Shown here piece by piece: positions 18,990 to 28,605 of a DNA stretch of 36,663 nt. The notes beneath the pieces were generated by a model. The model saw only the letters and a list, made by a program, of their open reading frames with translations, was not told the origin of the DNA and did no database searches. Position 1 is the first letter of the stretch, and each line of letters opens with the position of its first letter. Origin of the DNA: Priapulus caudatus (Eukaryota > Priapulida > Priapulimorpha > Priapulimorphida > Priapulidae). The stretch lies in NCBI RefSeq assembly GCF_000485595.1, contig NW_014577204.1, positions 738,171-774,833 of the forward strand. The letters run 5' to 3'. A program made the position numbers and the translations under genes.

Positions 18990-19582
18990 CTGTTAAATAA
19001 AACCAGCTTGATTAATCAGTTGCAATAAATCAGGCATAAAAGTGTCTAAGACATACTGCAGCGACAACGACCAACCGTAACGTCAAACGACAAACGTCTC
19101 GGAGAATGGCGCAGACATACTGCAGGCGTTAATGACTGACGTTTGCCCAGCTCTCACGTACACAGTGGCAGACATGAACAAACAGCAAAACTCCTGCTGC
19201 TGCTTTTAAATAAAAGGCTGCAAAAACGCTTTAGGTATAAGAATAATATCCTGATAATATAATAAAGTTAAATATATGCAGCAAATTATCGTGTACTGTA
19301 TGTACGTACTATAATCATGTCTGATCTTAGTTTGACTTGGCTCTTACTTTGTGATTAGACTGGTTCACGGTCCCACGGTTTGTGATAGGCGGCGCACAAT
19401 TTTAAATATTTTTGTCATGGTTGTGGCCAGACGATGTCGCGTGTGTGTGCAATGACTCATAGCAAAGAAGTTTCTAATTTTCCGAAAAGTCGTTAACCGT
19501 TACAGTCGGTCGCTGTCACTGCAGTGTGTCTTGACCTTTAGTCCAGAAATACAGATACCACCACATTAAAATTGCTTTTTTC
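18990..19582. other. No gene seen
   Basis: Spacer between the CARF-like exon and the tandem Gypsy insertion. It contains CAGACATACTGCAG-type short direct repeats near 19050 and 19110 but no coding frame. Confidence 0.4.
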
Positions 19583-19587
19583 CACCC

Positions 19588-19747
19588 TGTTTCAGTATGT
19601 GTTTTTATTATCCAGCAAGGATGTAGAACGATATATAACTGTATAACTGTATAACTGTATAACATGCTCAGCCGCCATGATGCCGCAATGCCTCTACTAC
19701 AGATTGGCAGCACCAGATGGTGTACTACCAGCTCTGAGATTGTTACA
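19588..19747 (-). repeat. LTR A (outer, 3' side)
   Basis: Minus strand starts TGTAACAATCTCAGAGC and ends near ACATACTGAAACA. It contains a (TATACAGT)n stretch and AATAAAAACACA as a polyadenylation signal. The polypurine tract lies at 19748-19760. Confidence 0.9.
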
Positions 19748-19829
19748 ACCCCCCCTTTGAGAAGTTAGAACTCCTGGTCTGTCATTTACAAACATATTTA
19801 GGTATCAATGTCCAAAGTCCTTTAAGCGT

Positions 19830-20460
19830 AATCATCAAATCGCGAGGGTGGCTTTACAGTTGCTTCCGGATCGAGTTGTGTACACGGTGTCCTTCATCTG
19901 ACTGATTCACATTGGTGTCCGGAGTCTCGATAGGAGCATGCCACTGAGAAGGCTCCACCGCCAGGCAATGTTTGCGGCTGTGTCTGGGACATTTTCCGGA
20001 TCGATGTTATCCGAAGGATCGCCACGCGTTTCGCCAGTCTTTAGCAGATGTCGCCGGTTGCCGTCTATACTGTTGACCGAGTGTGTGACGACGTTGTATG
20101 AACGAGGTTTGTGACGCTCACTGTTTACCGGTAGCAGGAATCCACCTTTCCCACTTCTAATATCGCCACATACTTCTCCTCTCGGAGTGCGGTAATACCT
20201 TTTATCGTTTGGAGAACATGACGGACCAAACGAAAAATGTTCCACCCCTATAATCGACCAATTCGACTGGAATTATGGATATGGCACCTGGAAAATTGTA
20301 AGACACCAGGGAGGTGCATTTTCTCATCCACGTACTGATAGGCCGTGGAGTGCTTCTGAGAAGTCGTTTTAAGGTCAAGGCCATGAAATCCGGGTGCCTG
20401 CCAGCAATCCTGCGAACGTGAGTTCTTCCGCGGGATCATGCCATCAGTCTTACTGTACAC
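19830..20460 (-). pseudogene. Gypsy integrase C-terminal region, unit A
   Basis: The block 19907-20245 reads KPRSYNVVTHSVNSIDGNRR and HLLKTGETRGDP. It ends, across frameshifts, in the same tail as unit B. Upstream pieces (20202-20460) contain VDEKMHLPGVLQFS-like sequence in shifting frames. PRSYNVVT followed by a YRRNRRHLL-type box is the usual C-terminal end of Gypsy integrases. Several indels relative to unit B break the frame. Confidence 0.72.
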
Positions 20461-20741
20461 TACGGATGCTACAGTGCTCTGGCTAGAGTGACAACTAGGC
20501 TGTTGTCCTTACATCTTTGAGGCGTTGTTGAGGGCCTGTTTGTCCTGCCCACCAGGATGATGAGGCAAAGGTCTTTTATGTCCTTTGTTGCCCTGGAGAA
20601 GCCTTCTGGCAGCTAGCAGGTGTCTGTCAGTTCTAAGAGGTCACCGCCAACTCCTGGTCACATGCCTTCTCTTTGAAACACCCTGACTGGTAGTAGAGGC
20701 CATGTAACCGCTATACCTGATCTGACCAACTATGGTGGACA

Positions 20742-21008
20742 TCATCGTGTCTGCCTCTTGCTCATCAGCCTCTTCATAGGCTTCATCCCACCTGAAGCTG
20801 TGGCACTGTCGATGACATGCTCACACATCTCCTTACTCCCTGGTCTGCGGTCGTTGTTGTTCTTGCGTTGTTCCCAGACAATGATGTCATCGATATCGGT
20901 CTCAACGCAGTCGATGTTTTCAAAGTGTTGAGCCACTCGTTTCTGAAACACTTCCTGCGCCGATTTTATTCCGAACCTTTCACTCTTCCCCCTTTCACTC
21001 TTACCCAC
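20742..21008 (-). pseudogene. Gypsy reverse transcriptase fragment, unit A
   Basis: The frame reads ERFGIKSAQEVFQKRVAQHF and then CVETDIDDIIVWE. FGIKSAQEVFQ is the Gypsy reverse transcriptase motif before the palm, and DIDDIIV is the catalytic Asp-Asp box. Only about 45 codons of the domain remain before unrelated or deleted sequence. The piece begins about 100 bp after the LTR, so gag and protease are absent. Confidence 0.85.
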
Positions 21009-21104
21009 AAAAAAGCACTATTATAGTCAACTTCGGTATTCTACCTTAACCACGTCGTATTGTACAACTGCCGTGGGTTCTTCTTTATCGCTGCCACCCA
21101 TGAT

Positions 21105-21259
21105 TGTTCAGTATGTGTTTTTATTATCCAGCAAGGATGTAGAACGATATATAACTGTATAACTGTATAACTGTATAACATGCTCAGCCGCCATGATGCC
21201 AATCCTCTACTACAGATGGCAGCACCAGATGGTGTACTACCAGCTCTGAGATTGTTACA
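21105..21259 (-). repeat. LTR B (middle, shared by both units)
   Basis: Same sequence as LTR A with small indels. It is followed on the plus side by the polypurine tract (21260-21272) of unit B and on the other side by the primer-binding-like site of unit A. Confidence 0.9.
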
Positions 21260-21334
21260 ACCCCCCCTTTGAGAAGTTAGAACTCCTGGTGCTGTCATTT
21301 ACAAACATTTTAGGTATCAATGTCCCAAGTCCTT

Positions 21335-21960
21335 TTAAGCGTAATCATCAAATCGCGAGGGTGGCTTTACAGTTCTTCCGGATCGAGTTGTGTACACGGT
21401 GTCCTTCATCTGACTGTTCACATTGGTGTCCGGAGTCTCGATAGGAGCATGCCACTGAGAAGCTCCACCGCAGGCAATGTTTGGCGCTGTGTCTGGGACA
21501 TTTTCCGGATCGATGTTATCCGAAGGATCGCCATGCGTTTCGCCAGTCTTTAGCAGATGTCGCCGGTTGCGTCTATACTGTTGACCGGAGTGTGTGACGA
21601 CGTTGTATGAACGAGGTTGTGACGCTTCACTGTTTACGCGGTAGCAGGAATCCACCTTTTCCCACTTCTAATTCGCACATCTTCTCCTCTCGGAGTGGCG
21701 GTAATACCTCTTATCGTTTGGAGAACATGACGGACCAAACGAAATGTTCCACCCTATAATCGACCCATTCGACTGGAATTATGGATATGGCACCTGGAAA
21801 TTGTAAGACACCAGGGAGCGTGCATTTTCTCATCCACGTACTGATAGGCCGTGGAGTGGTTCTTGAGAAGTCGTTTTAGGGTCAAGGCCATGAAATCCGG
21901 CGTGCGCTGCAGCAATCCTGCCGAACGTGAGTTCTTCCGCGGTCATGCATCAGTCTTACT
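21335..21960 (-). pseudogene. Gypsy integrase C-terminal region, unit B
   Basis: The cleanest copy: NSEASQPRSYNVVTHSGQQY, RRNRRHLLKTGETHGDPSDN, IDPENVPDTAPNIACGG and the end DTVYTTRSGRTVKPPSRFDD with a natural stop at 21335. This is the C-terminal tail of a Gypsy integrase and probably the true end of pol, just before the polypurine tract. Above 21655 the frame is broken. Confidence 0.82.
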
Positions 21961-22008
21961 GGTACTGATTTGTACGCTCTGGCTAGAGTGACAACTAGGC
22001 GTTGTCCT

Positions 22009-22490
22009 TCATCTTTGAGGCGTTGTTGAGGGCCTTTGTTCTCCCACCAGGATGATGAGGCAAAGGTCTTTTATGTCCTTTGTTGCCCTGGAGAAGCCTC
22101 TGGCAGCTAGCAGGTGTCTGTCAGTTTCTAAGAGGTCAACCGCCAACTCCTGGTCACATGCCTTCTCTTTGAACACCCCTCTGGTAGTAGAGGCCATGTA
22201 ACCGCTATACCTGATCTGACCAACTATGGTGGACATCATCGTGTCTGCCTCTTGCTCATCAGCCTCTTCATAGGGCTTCATCCCACCTGAAGCTGTGGCA
22301 CTGTCGATGATGCTCACCATCTCCTTACTCCCTGGTCTGCGGTCGTTGTTGTTCTTGGCCGTTGTTCCCCAGACAATGATGTCATCGATATTGGTCTCAA
22401 ACGCAGTCGATGTTTTCAAAGTGTTTGAGCCACTCGTTTCTGAAACACTTCCTGCGCCGATTTTATTCCGAACCTTTCACTCTTCCCCCC
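22009..22490 (-). pseudogene. Gypsy reverse transcriptase fragment plus unassigned region, unit B
   Basis: FETNIDDIIVWGTTAKNNND corresponds to the catalytic box of unit A (TDIDDIIVWE). After it come RYSGYMASTTRGVFKEKACD and QELAVDLLETDRHLLAARGF, a stretch open in both units that I cannot place in the Gypsy scheme. It could be gag-like or captured sequence joined by deletion. Shared by both units, the junction predates the tandem structure. Confidence 0.65.
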
Positions 22491-22598
22491 CTTTCACTCT
22501 TACCAACAAAAAGCACTATTATAGTCAACTTCGGTATTCTACCTTAACGCACGTCGTATTGTACAACTGCCGTGGGTTCTTCTTTATCGCTGCCACCA

Positions 22599-22757
22599 TG
22601 TTTTCAGTATGTGTTTTTATTATCACAGCAAAGGATGTAGAACGATATATAACTGTATTAACTGTAAACTGTATAACATGCTCAGCCGCCATGATGCCAA
22701 TCCTCTACTACAGATGGCAGCACCAGATGGTGTACTACCAGCTCTGAGATTGTTACA
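22599..22757 (-). repeat. LTR C (outer, 5' side)
   Basis: Third LTR copy. Immediately outside it lies CACCC, matching the duplication next to LTR A. No polypurine tract is present on its outer side, as expected for a 5' LTR. Confidence 0.9.
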
Positions 22758-22762
22758 CACCC

Positions 22763-23189
22763 TAAACAATTATTTAAACTAGATTCATCGGGTTGCATTG
22801 GGGTTTCAACCTAGTGGGTGAATTACCTTGTGAGTCCTCTTACCTTGATAGATCCGTGAATGCAATGTTCAATTTCCGAGTTTTCGATTGTAAAGGGATG
22901 TCCAAAAAAGCTGATTGGAACATTTACTGTATTGTGTTCGAAGATCAGCAATGCTGCAACATCCAGATGATATAAAATAGTCAATAAATTTGTTACACAG
23001 CCGGTAAATCTCTTTGTTAAACGTTAAGCAATATTGTAAAGCAGGATGTATTGCACTTATGTATTTCGTTGCACTTGCTCATATGCACTTGCTCATATGC
23101 ACTTGCTCATGGTGTATCACGAACAATTAACACATAGATTGCCTTTTGTATGTAATGACTAATGTCACATATACCTCTTAGTCTAACTA
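22763..23189. other. No gene seen; short tandem repeat
   Basis: AT-rich spacer. A 14-bp unit, GCACTTGCTCATAT, is repeated almost three times at 23071-23110. Confidence 0.6.
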
Positions 23190-23279
23190 CATGTCATCAA
23201 TGATCAAGGCCATACCAAAAGAAATTCCATCCAAATACCATCCCTTTGCTTTGGTATGACCTTGATCATTGATGACATG
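23190..23279. repeat. 90-nt hairpin with 30-bp arms
   Basis: The left arm 23190-23219 (CATGTCATCAATGATCAAGG, then CATACCAAA) and the right arm 23250-23279 are inverted copies with a single mismatch (29 of 30), separated by a 30-nt loop. Weaker pairing continues outside through AACTACAT with an asymmetric 5-nt bulge. No gene overlaps. Size and shape suit either a tiny foldback element or a small-RNA precursor. Confidence 0.9.
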
Positions 23280-24346
23280 ATATGTAGTTATATAGGTAAC
23301 TAAGGTATAGCACCCTGTCCCGTGCATCATCGGCAATCTCTCGAGTTCGAGGATGATTGTCTCCAATGGGAAGGCTATGGATGTCTGTGGGTTCTTAGAT
23401 GACTGACGAGGCCAATCCTGGATCCACATGTCTTGTTACAATGTACGCAGGTGTTGTTGAGATTGATGAATGGGGAAGGGTGATTCACTCTGTCTGCAGC
23501 ACGTGCTTTCTGTCATTCGCGATTCTCTATTTGATGCTGCCTTCTTTGGGCTTCAAAGTGTTGAGAGGATTCCCATATAGTTTTTCTCCATTGATGGCGA
23601 TCAAGCACAACAGTTTCCCAGGTGTTTGCCTTGTCGCAACTGTGCATATAGTGTATGTAGTATTCTGCTAGCAGACGATGACTGCTCTAATTGTTATGTT
23701 CAAACAGTTGCATTGTGGGATCGAGGCTTTGAGAATAAATGGCTGACCAGAGAGCAGTTATTACACTGAGTGCGGTGGTTAAGGATACTCTCAAGGTTTT
23801 TGGAAAATTTTTACCGGTTTTTCATTTTCAACTTTATTCGATGGCTAACACTATGTGCCACCTGTGTACATGTTCATTTCTCCATGTAACGGTACATGTG
23901 AACTGTCAGAGCGTTTCGTGTAGTGAGCTGCGGCTGACGTCAGAAAAACGCTGATTTCTTCGTTCCAATTTCTGACTTGGTAGTCGATGTATAAATGGAT
24001 ATTTCTCTGTGATTACAACTCGGAATAATTTAATTTTACACTCGTTTTAATGGTAACATATTGCTGTAAACAAGCGCGTCAGGGATTGTTATTAAGTGCA
24101 GTATTTGATGAGTTATGTCTCTTTATTCGCAAAAATTTTAAATTCAAACGGGCTACTTAAATTTTAGGCAGTTTTTTTTTAATTTTTCTCGGTAAATATG
24201 AAACTTAAAGAAAAATCTTGATGCACTATTTTGGTACATATTGTGCTCAACATGTGGCGAAAATGTATCCTCACTCTTTCTGGTAATTGAGAAATATCCA
24301 AAATAAAATTTTTACATAAAAATTCAAAATTTTTGTGGTAACATAA
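23280..24346. other. No gene seen
   Basis: The stretch 23290-23700 has a protein-like look in parts but no frame I can assign. It contains GTTCGAGGATGATTGTC and AGGCCAATCCTGGATCCACA, wording that suggests an interspersed repeat. The stretch 23950-24340 is AT-rich with long T and A runs. Confidence 0.35.
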
Positions 24347-24817
24347 TTAGGTGCTGGAAATTTCATGAAATTTTTTGCCTTGAGCATAGAGATATATCTC
24401 CTCTATAAATAAAACAAGTGATTGATTTGATTCATTCGTCAATAAACGTTTAATCTTTATTAGAGCAATATCCGTGCAAAAGGTTGAGAGTATCCTTAAC
24501 GGATCCATCTGTCCCCTGTAGCAAAAGGACGAGAAACCCGCGACAGGGTAGCCACCCAATTGACGAGGGATCAAGCATAATGCAATCAGAGTTATCGCCG
24601 ACATATCTTCCCACTCAAATAAGGCACTTGTAGCTTCTATCACTGACAACACATAACCACCGACTGGATAAAGGTTAGTTTTACTTACCCAGCCGACTAT
24701 ACGGCACTGCAATAGGATCGTCAGTCGCGAGCGATAGACAAAAAAGTTAGTGACGGCACAGTGATCGTATAGGAAGCACCATGGGAGTGGCCACGCAACC
24801 AGGAACTTGAGCGACAC
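24347..24817 (-). pseudogene. Endogenous viral element: L polymerase fragment, downstream part
   Basis: A 157-codon frame contains LIPRQLGGYPVAGF and CYRGQMDPL. This matches the conserved region of non-segmented negative-strand RNA virus L proteins that lies after the active site (a Leu/Ile-Gly-Gly box followed by R-G-x-x-D-P). The preceding VLSVIEATSALFEWEDMSAI fits the adjoining helical part. The frame ends at a stop at 24347, which is not the natural end of an L protein. It is collinear, on the same strand, with the upstream L part at 25514-25935; together they form one old integration split by an LTR-like insert. The nearest groups by wording are Jingchuvirales or Mononegavirales. It is broken and not expressible as L. 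Confidence 0.78.
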
Positions 24818-24832
24818 TCACCGCACCAAATA

Positions 24833-25513
24833 TGTAATGCCGTTACTTGCGTTATTGTGTTAGTTCGTTAAGCCAAAAGCATAGACAAGAAGAAGCCAGA
24901 TGTTATACCATGATTAGACGTTTAATGGTGATTCGAATGGTTACAGCTGTTGTCGCGGTCGTGCCTGTTTGTGCCTAGTTGGAAGCAGTTCTCGATTCTT
25001 CCCGGCTCCCGGCTTATATAGTCACAGGCACGTCCGCGACCCACGCATGCATCATACACACTACTGCGACTCTCGGCGGTGGAGATAATTGGGCTTTCGC
25101 CCTGCACCACCGATGCGGCTAATCCATTTAAGACACAAGCTAATTTACTTTGCAGCAACATCTCGCACGACTCCCATTTGGAGTCGTGGCACGTACACAC
25201 TGGTCGGAATGCCGACACGGCTTCTGACCGAGTCATAGCGCCGGTGGATTACGGCTAATCCAGTTAAGACAGAAGCTAATTTACTTTTTGGCAACACCTC
25301 ACACGACTCCCATTTGGAGTCGTGGCACGTACACGCCGGTCGGAATGCCGACACGACTTTCGACCGAGTCGTAGCGTCGGTGGATTACGGCTAATCCAGT
25401 TAAGACAGGAGCTAATTTACTTTTCGACTCAAAATGCCGACTCGGCACTCCCACGGCTCATTTGCACGGCTTCCGACAGAGTCGTAACGCCGGTGGTACG
25501 TGACTCTGTTACA
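24833..25513 (-). repeat. LTR-like insert (681 bp) splitting the viral fragment
   Basis: The minus strand starts TGTAACAGAG and ends GGCATTACA, with 5-bp inverted tips TGTAA/TTACA. It contains a TATA box in GACTATATAAGCCGGGAG near 25015-25025 and ATTAAACG near 24915 as a possible polyadenylation site. The upstream half is made of tandem repeats. Right after the end, TATTTGGTGCGGTGAGTGTC resembles a primer-binding leader of BEL/Pao-type elements. The segment could therefore be a solo LTR or a 5' LTR with a few leader bases. No target duplication is evident. Confidence 0.6.
25116..25500. repeat. 137-bp tandem repeats inside the LTR-like insert
   Basis: Units start at 25116, 25253 and 25390 with GGCTAATCCA and contain two small hairpins, GACTCCCATTTGGAGTC and GTCGGAATGCCGAC. 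About 2.8 copies are present, the last diverging. Their place upstream of the TATA box suggests a repeated U3 enhancer. Confidence 0.88.
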
Positions 25514-25940
25514 CATGGTCTCTTCTGATGGCACACGGGCCATAATGATCTGGTTATCTCTTTGGCCTAATAAAGCCGCAGCCACATTAAGGATTCGGGC
25601 AACTTTAGTTATCATGACAATAGTTGGCCATGTCCACTCTTTTTGTCGTAAGCCTTCCATCCAGTGGACTACGCCTTTCGTGCTAAGTGTGGTTTAAACG
25701 GGTTCATTATCTACATACAGTGGTGGTCGATAACGATATATTCTTGAATAACCAATAAAGCACTCGTATGGAAAGATTTGTGAATACGCAAACCAAACAT
25801 GAGGAGAGCTGGAGACCAAACATGCGATCTAGGTTGCCAAAAAGAGGATCTAGTGCTTGATGACTCATGCGCAAACACCAGCGCACAAAGTCAAAACTAA
25901 GGAATATAAATTTTGCTGGTCCCTTCGAAAATGGAGAGGT
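25514..25940 (-). pseudogene. Endogenous viral element: L polymerase fragment, catalytic region
   Basis: Read downward, one frame gives FIFLSFDFVRWCLRMSHQAL and DPLFGNLDRMFGLQ (25780-25910). This is polymerase motif A with its catalytic Asp and the following conserved stretch of negative-strand virus L proteins. A stop at 25707-25709 and a frame change lead to VVHWMEGLRQKEWTWPTIVM and ALLGQRDNQIIMARVPS (25525-25680). That corresponds to the GG-x-EGLRQKxWT segment and to active-site motif C. The canonical G of GDNQ is R here (25550-25561) and the usual Gly-Gly is Trp-Met, so the site is mutated. Homology ends at the LTR-like insert at 25513 and resumes beyond it. No other viral gene was found nearby. 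Confidence 0.85.
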
Positions 25941-27789
25941 GAGGCGTGAAATCCTTTATATTTCAAAAAATAAAAAATGCCCCTCCCACAAGGGCACATT
26001 ATGCTAGAAAGGTCCCTCACAGTAGAAGTAAATTAAACTAAAATTTAGTATGACTAGTAACAGTACTGGACTATTTAATAATTACTACTTATTAATTATT
26101 ACTGACTTCATCAAATAGGAATTGCATGACAGCATACCCAGCTCCCCGTACAAATACAGGCATACTATCAGGCTTAATACTATCACTTCCCCATTGTACA
26201 CTTTGTTTATAGAATATATAAAAAGGTTATAGTTATAAATTATTAAATAATTAAATAACCAGCCTGAGACTGAGTCAGGGTAACACTTATGCTCCTTCAC
26301 GTGCTTCACGAGGACAAACATAGAAACTCCTCCAAGACTACGTCCGAACTTCTACCAGCGTCTTCGACAAAGGTTCCATAGAAATAATTATCTTCGATCT
26401 TAATTTGATTAAAATGTTTTTGCAAAAAATATTTTTCGGTTTGTAAAATTTCAGCCATGATATCTAAACGTGAAAACCGAATCGACACGAATTTAGCAAT
26501 TTTTCATTATGCTTGGTAAAATAATTTAAAAAGCGGAAATCCGCGGATCCGCTGGAAATTCTCATGTATGTATCTAAGGTGATGTCATCAGAAAAATGAT
26601 CTTTTTTTTAAATGGTAGCATGGAAAAACTGCATGGAATAAATTTAAAATGAGATGAGCAGCTCACTGTGACTCCACCAGTGCATAGCTTGCACTTGGTA
26701 GATCATTGGGGGTAAGGTGCCTCAAGCTGGTCTGCTTATATGGTGAAGCAATGTGGACTACTCAGTATTTCCACGCATTGATGGTGTAGTTGCGGAGTGG
26801 TTGTCCAGCAGAGACATTATTCACATGCCTGAATGCACGATGCCTGGAAGTTCCGCTTGACTTCAACCATGCAGCGCCATCCAGCCGTGATCTGTGACGA
26901 ACAGCGTAGATGGCACATTAATACACAATCAAGTCATATTTACTAAAAGACTGAGAACCATTATTATAGTAGCAATGCAAAGAACTTCAGCATCACATTT
27001 GCAGTGGCTCACTCACACATGTACAGATACAATCATTGCACTATCAATCCCTTCATCTTGGTCCTTGATGCTACAGTTGATTGTGCAGATGTAAATGGCT
27101 TCATATATTTAATCCTTTATGGTACCAGTGGTCGAACCTGTAGAGATGTACTTTGTGCCCATCTCGTAGTGAATGGTAGTTTTCCTGCCTCTCGGAGAGA
27201 TGTAACTGCAGGTTTATGTATCGTTTAATTAAACTCCAATGTTGCAGTGTATTTCCATAGCACAAGTATAGTGCAATGTTTGTACGTTGGAAGCAAATTT
27301 GTGTCTCATATTTGGTGATGAGTCTGACGACAGCGTCTGATGGATGCTTTAGCTCTGTAAATAACCACTTTATTGCCAGTCATACACGATGTGATGCTAC
27401 GTCTGGACTTTTTGTCCAGAACTGCAGCATCGCATGCATTGCATGGCAGCGATTTCACCTCTTTATAGATTAGCTACCTAGCATTGTAATACAGGGCAGA
27501 TGTTTCTCCCATATTCATTGCTGGAGAGGAAGCAGCTTCTGCTAACAGCATCAGGCATGTTGTTGTCCAAGTTGCAGATTGAAGTGAGATGAGTCAGATT
27601 GAGTCACTATCAGACTGGATGGTACACGTCTGGATGACGTCCAAATAACAAATGATTGCTGTCGTCTGCATTGTATGCAGTGTTGCTTTTTGTTTTTGAA
27701 CTGTTTTCTTGGTTTTGGGTAAAAACAATTTAATCTTTGGATCCTTGGGTCGCTTACGCGCCTCACGCTCTTCTAAAGTTTGCGCAATG
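25941..27789. other. No gene seen; small hairpin
   Basis: AT-rich with scattered short frames, none recognised. A minus-strand frame starting at 26458 (MAEILQTEKYFLQKHFNQIK) looks protein-like for about 50 residues but has no family match I know. A stem-loop, GATGCT..TCTGGAC-TTTTT-GTCCAGA..AGCATC, lies at 27393-27431. A minus-strand basic stretch near 27700-27780 (EEREARKRPKDPKIKLFLPK) may be the frame-shifted end of the DDE_1 transposase that follows. Confidence 0.35.
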
Positions 27790-28330
27790 GAATCTCACTA
27801 GCGTTAAGGTATTTTAATCATTACTTTTTTCTTCCCATTCCCAGTATTCTTGCGCGGGGCAGCTTTAGGGTCAGGAACTAAATCAGCAGGCGAGATGTAC
27901 GACGTATTTAGCACTTGCTTTTCAGGAGTTTTAACATGGTCTAGGTTGTTGTTCTTCCCTTCTGAAACATCTCCCTCGGCCTCGTCAGCGGTCGACGTTG
28001 AAGGCACATGGTCGTCAAGTACATTTTGTCCTGGTTGTGTCGAGTTATCTGGTAGTTCAGGTGCAGGCCTGTTGGTAACTTCTGCAGCTGCGATATCACC
28101 ATCGTAAAATAGTTGGTCATTGAATGGAAAAATGCCAGGTTTCTGAAATTCGGCTATGATGTCGCGCGGTGTCATCGCCGCCATCTGGGCCTCGTTCACG
28201 AGCTTTGCATGTCGTATATGTTGATGGGTTGACCGGGATTGGATCTCATGTGCGATTCCATTGCTTTATTGAAAGAGTTCTTGAATGGGAAAAATAACGA
28301 GACGTCAACTGGCTGAACCACGGTGAGGCG
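27790..28330 (-). pseudogene. DDE_1 (pogo/Tigger/jerky-like) transposase, C-terminal part
   Basis: The upper block reads LTVVQPVDVSLFFPFKNSFN and SHMRSNPGQPINIYDMQ. After a frameshift near 28205 it continues AKLVNEAQMAAMTPRDIIAE and FQKPGIFPFNDQLF, then a low-complexity acidic and Ser/Thr tail ending at 27804. (T/L)QPLDVGxFxPFK followed by IYDIAKLVxEA and TPxxIIxGFxxTGIxPFN is the hallmark C-terminal half of DDE_1 transposases (CENP-B/Tigger/jerky group). The upstream catalytic core is not present; a Gypsy integrase piece lies there instead. One frameshift and 5' truncation make it a relic. Confidence 0.85.
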
Positions 28331-28605
28331 CATATCTAAGGGTTTCTGCAATATGCTCCTCAATGTCGATCACCCTGCCATCCTTATCACATCGGAAACA
28401 AGCCTCTACAAAAGAATAACCATAAGTTGCACACGCGTATATCGGTAGACCAGAGATGAGAGTGAAAACAACAAAACAAAAATTTCATCAAGATCATTGA
28501 AAGTGGTCATTTGCATCACATTTTCGGCAACAGTATAAAAATGAATGCCAAATAAAGACCCTCTCCCTATATAAGATGACTTGATCATGATATATATTTG
28601 TGCAT

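Larger units (their letters stand above)
19588..22757 (-). mobile_element. Tandem non-autonomous Gypsy element: LTR-int-LTR-int-LTR
   Basis: Three LTRs of about 155-160 bp alternate with two internal regions of about 1.35 kb. The whole array is bounded by one 5-bp duplication, CACCC, at 19583-19587 and 22758-22762. In the minus orientation each internal region starts with a primer-binding-like TGGTGGCAGCGATAAAG and ends with a polypurine tract, AAAGGGGGGG, next to TGTAACA. Each unit keeps a short reverse transcriptase piece and the integrase tail, while gag, protease and most of pol are deleted. The two units differ by many one-base indels. One outer target duplication around three LTRs points to unequal LTR recombination or to insertion as a tandem. 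Collapsed assembly is the alternative. Confidence 0.9.

Noticed and set aside
23339..23360. tRNA or tRNA-derived SINE from GTTCGAGGATG
   Set aside because: No A box at the right distance and no cloverleaf.
25116..25500. CRISPR array
   Set aside because: Only about three 137-bp units with no short repeat-spacer structure, in an animal genome with no cas genes.
24833..25513. Clean solo LTR with target duplication
   Set aside because: The TG...CA ends are good but the flanking five bases differ (CCATG versus TATTT on the minus strand), so a simple insertion is not proven.
26306..26488. More of the viral L protein upstream of motif A
   Set aside because: The frame MAEILQTEKYFLQ... has no L motif, and the sequence between 25941 and 26300 is AT-rich without homology.
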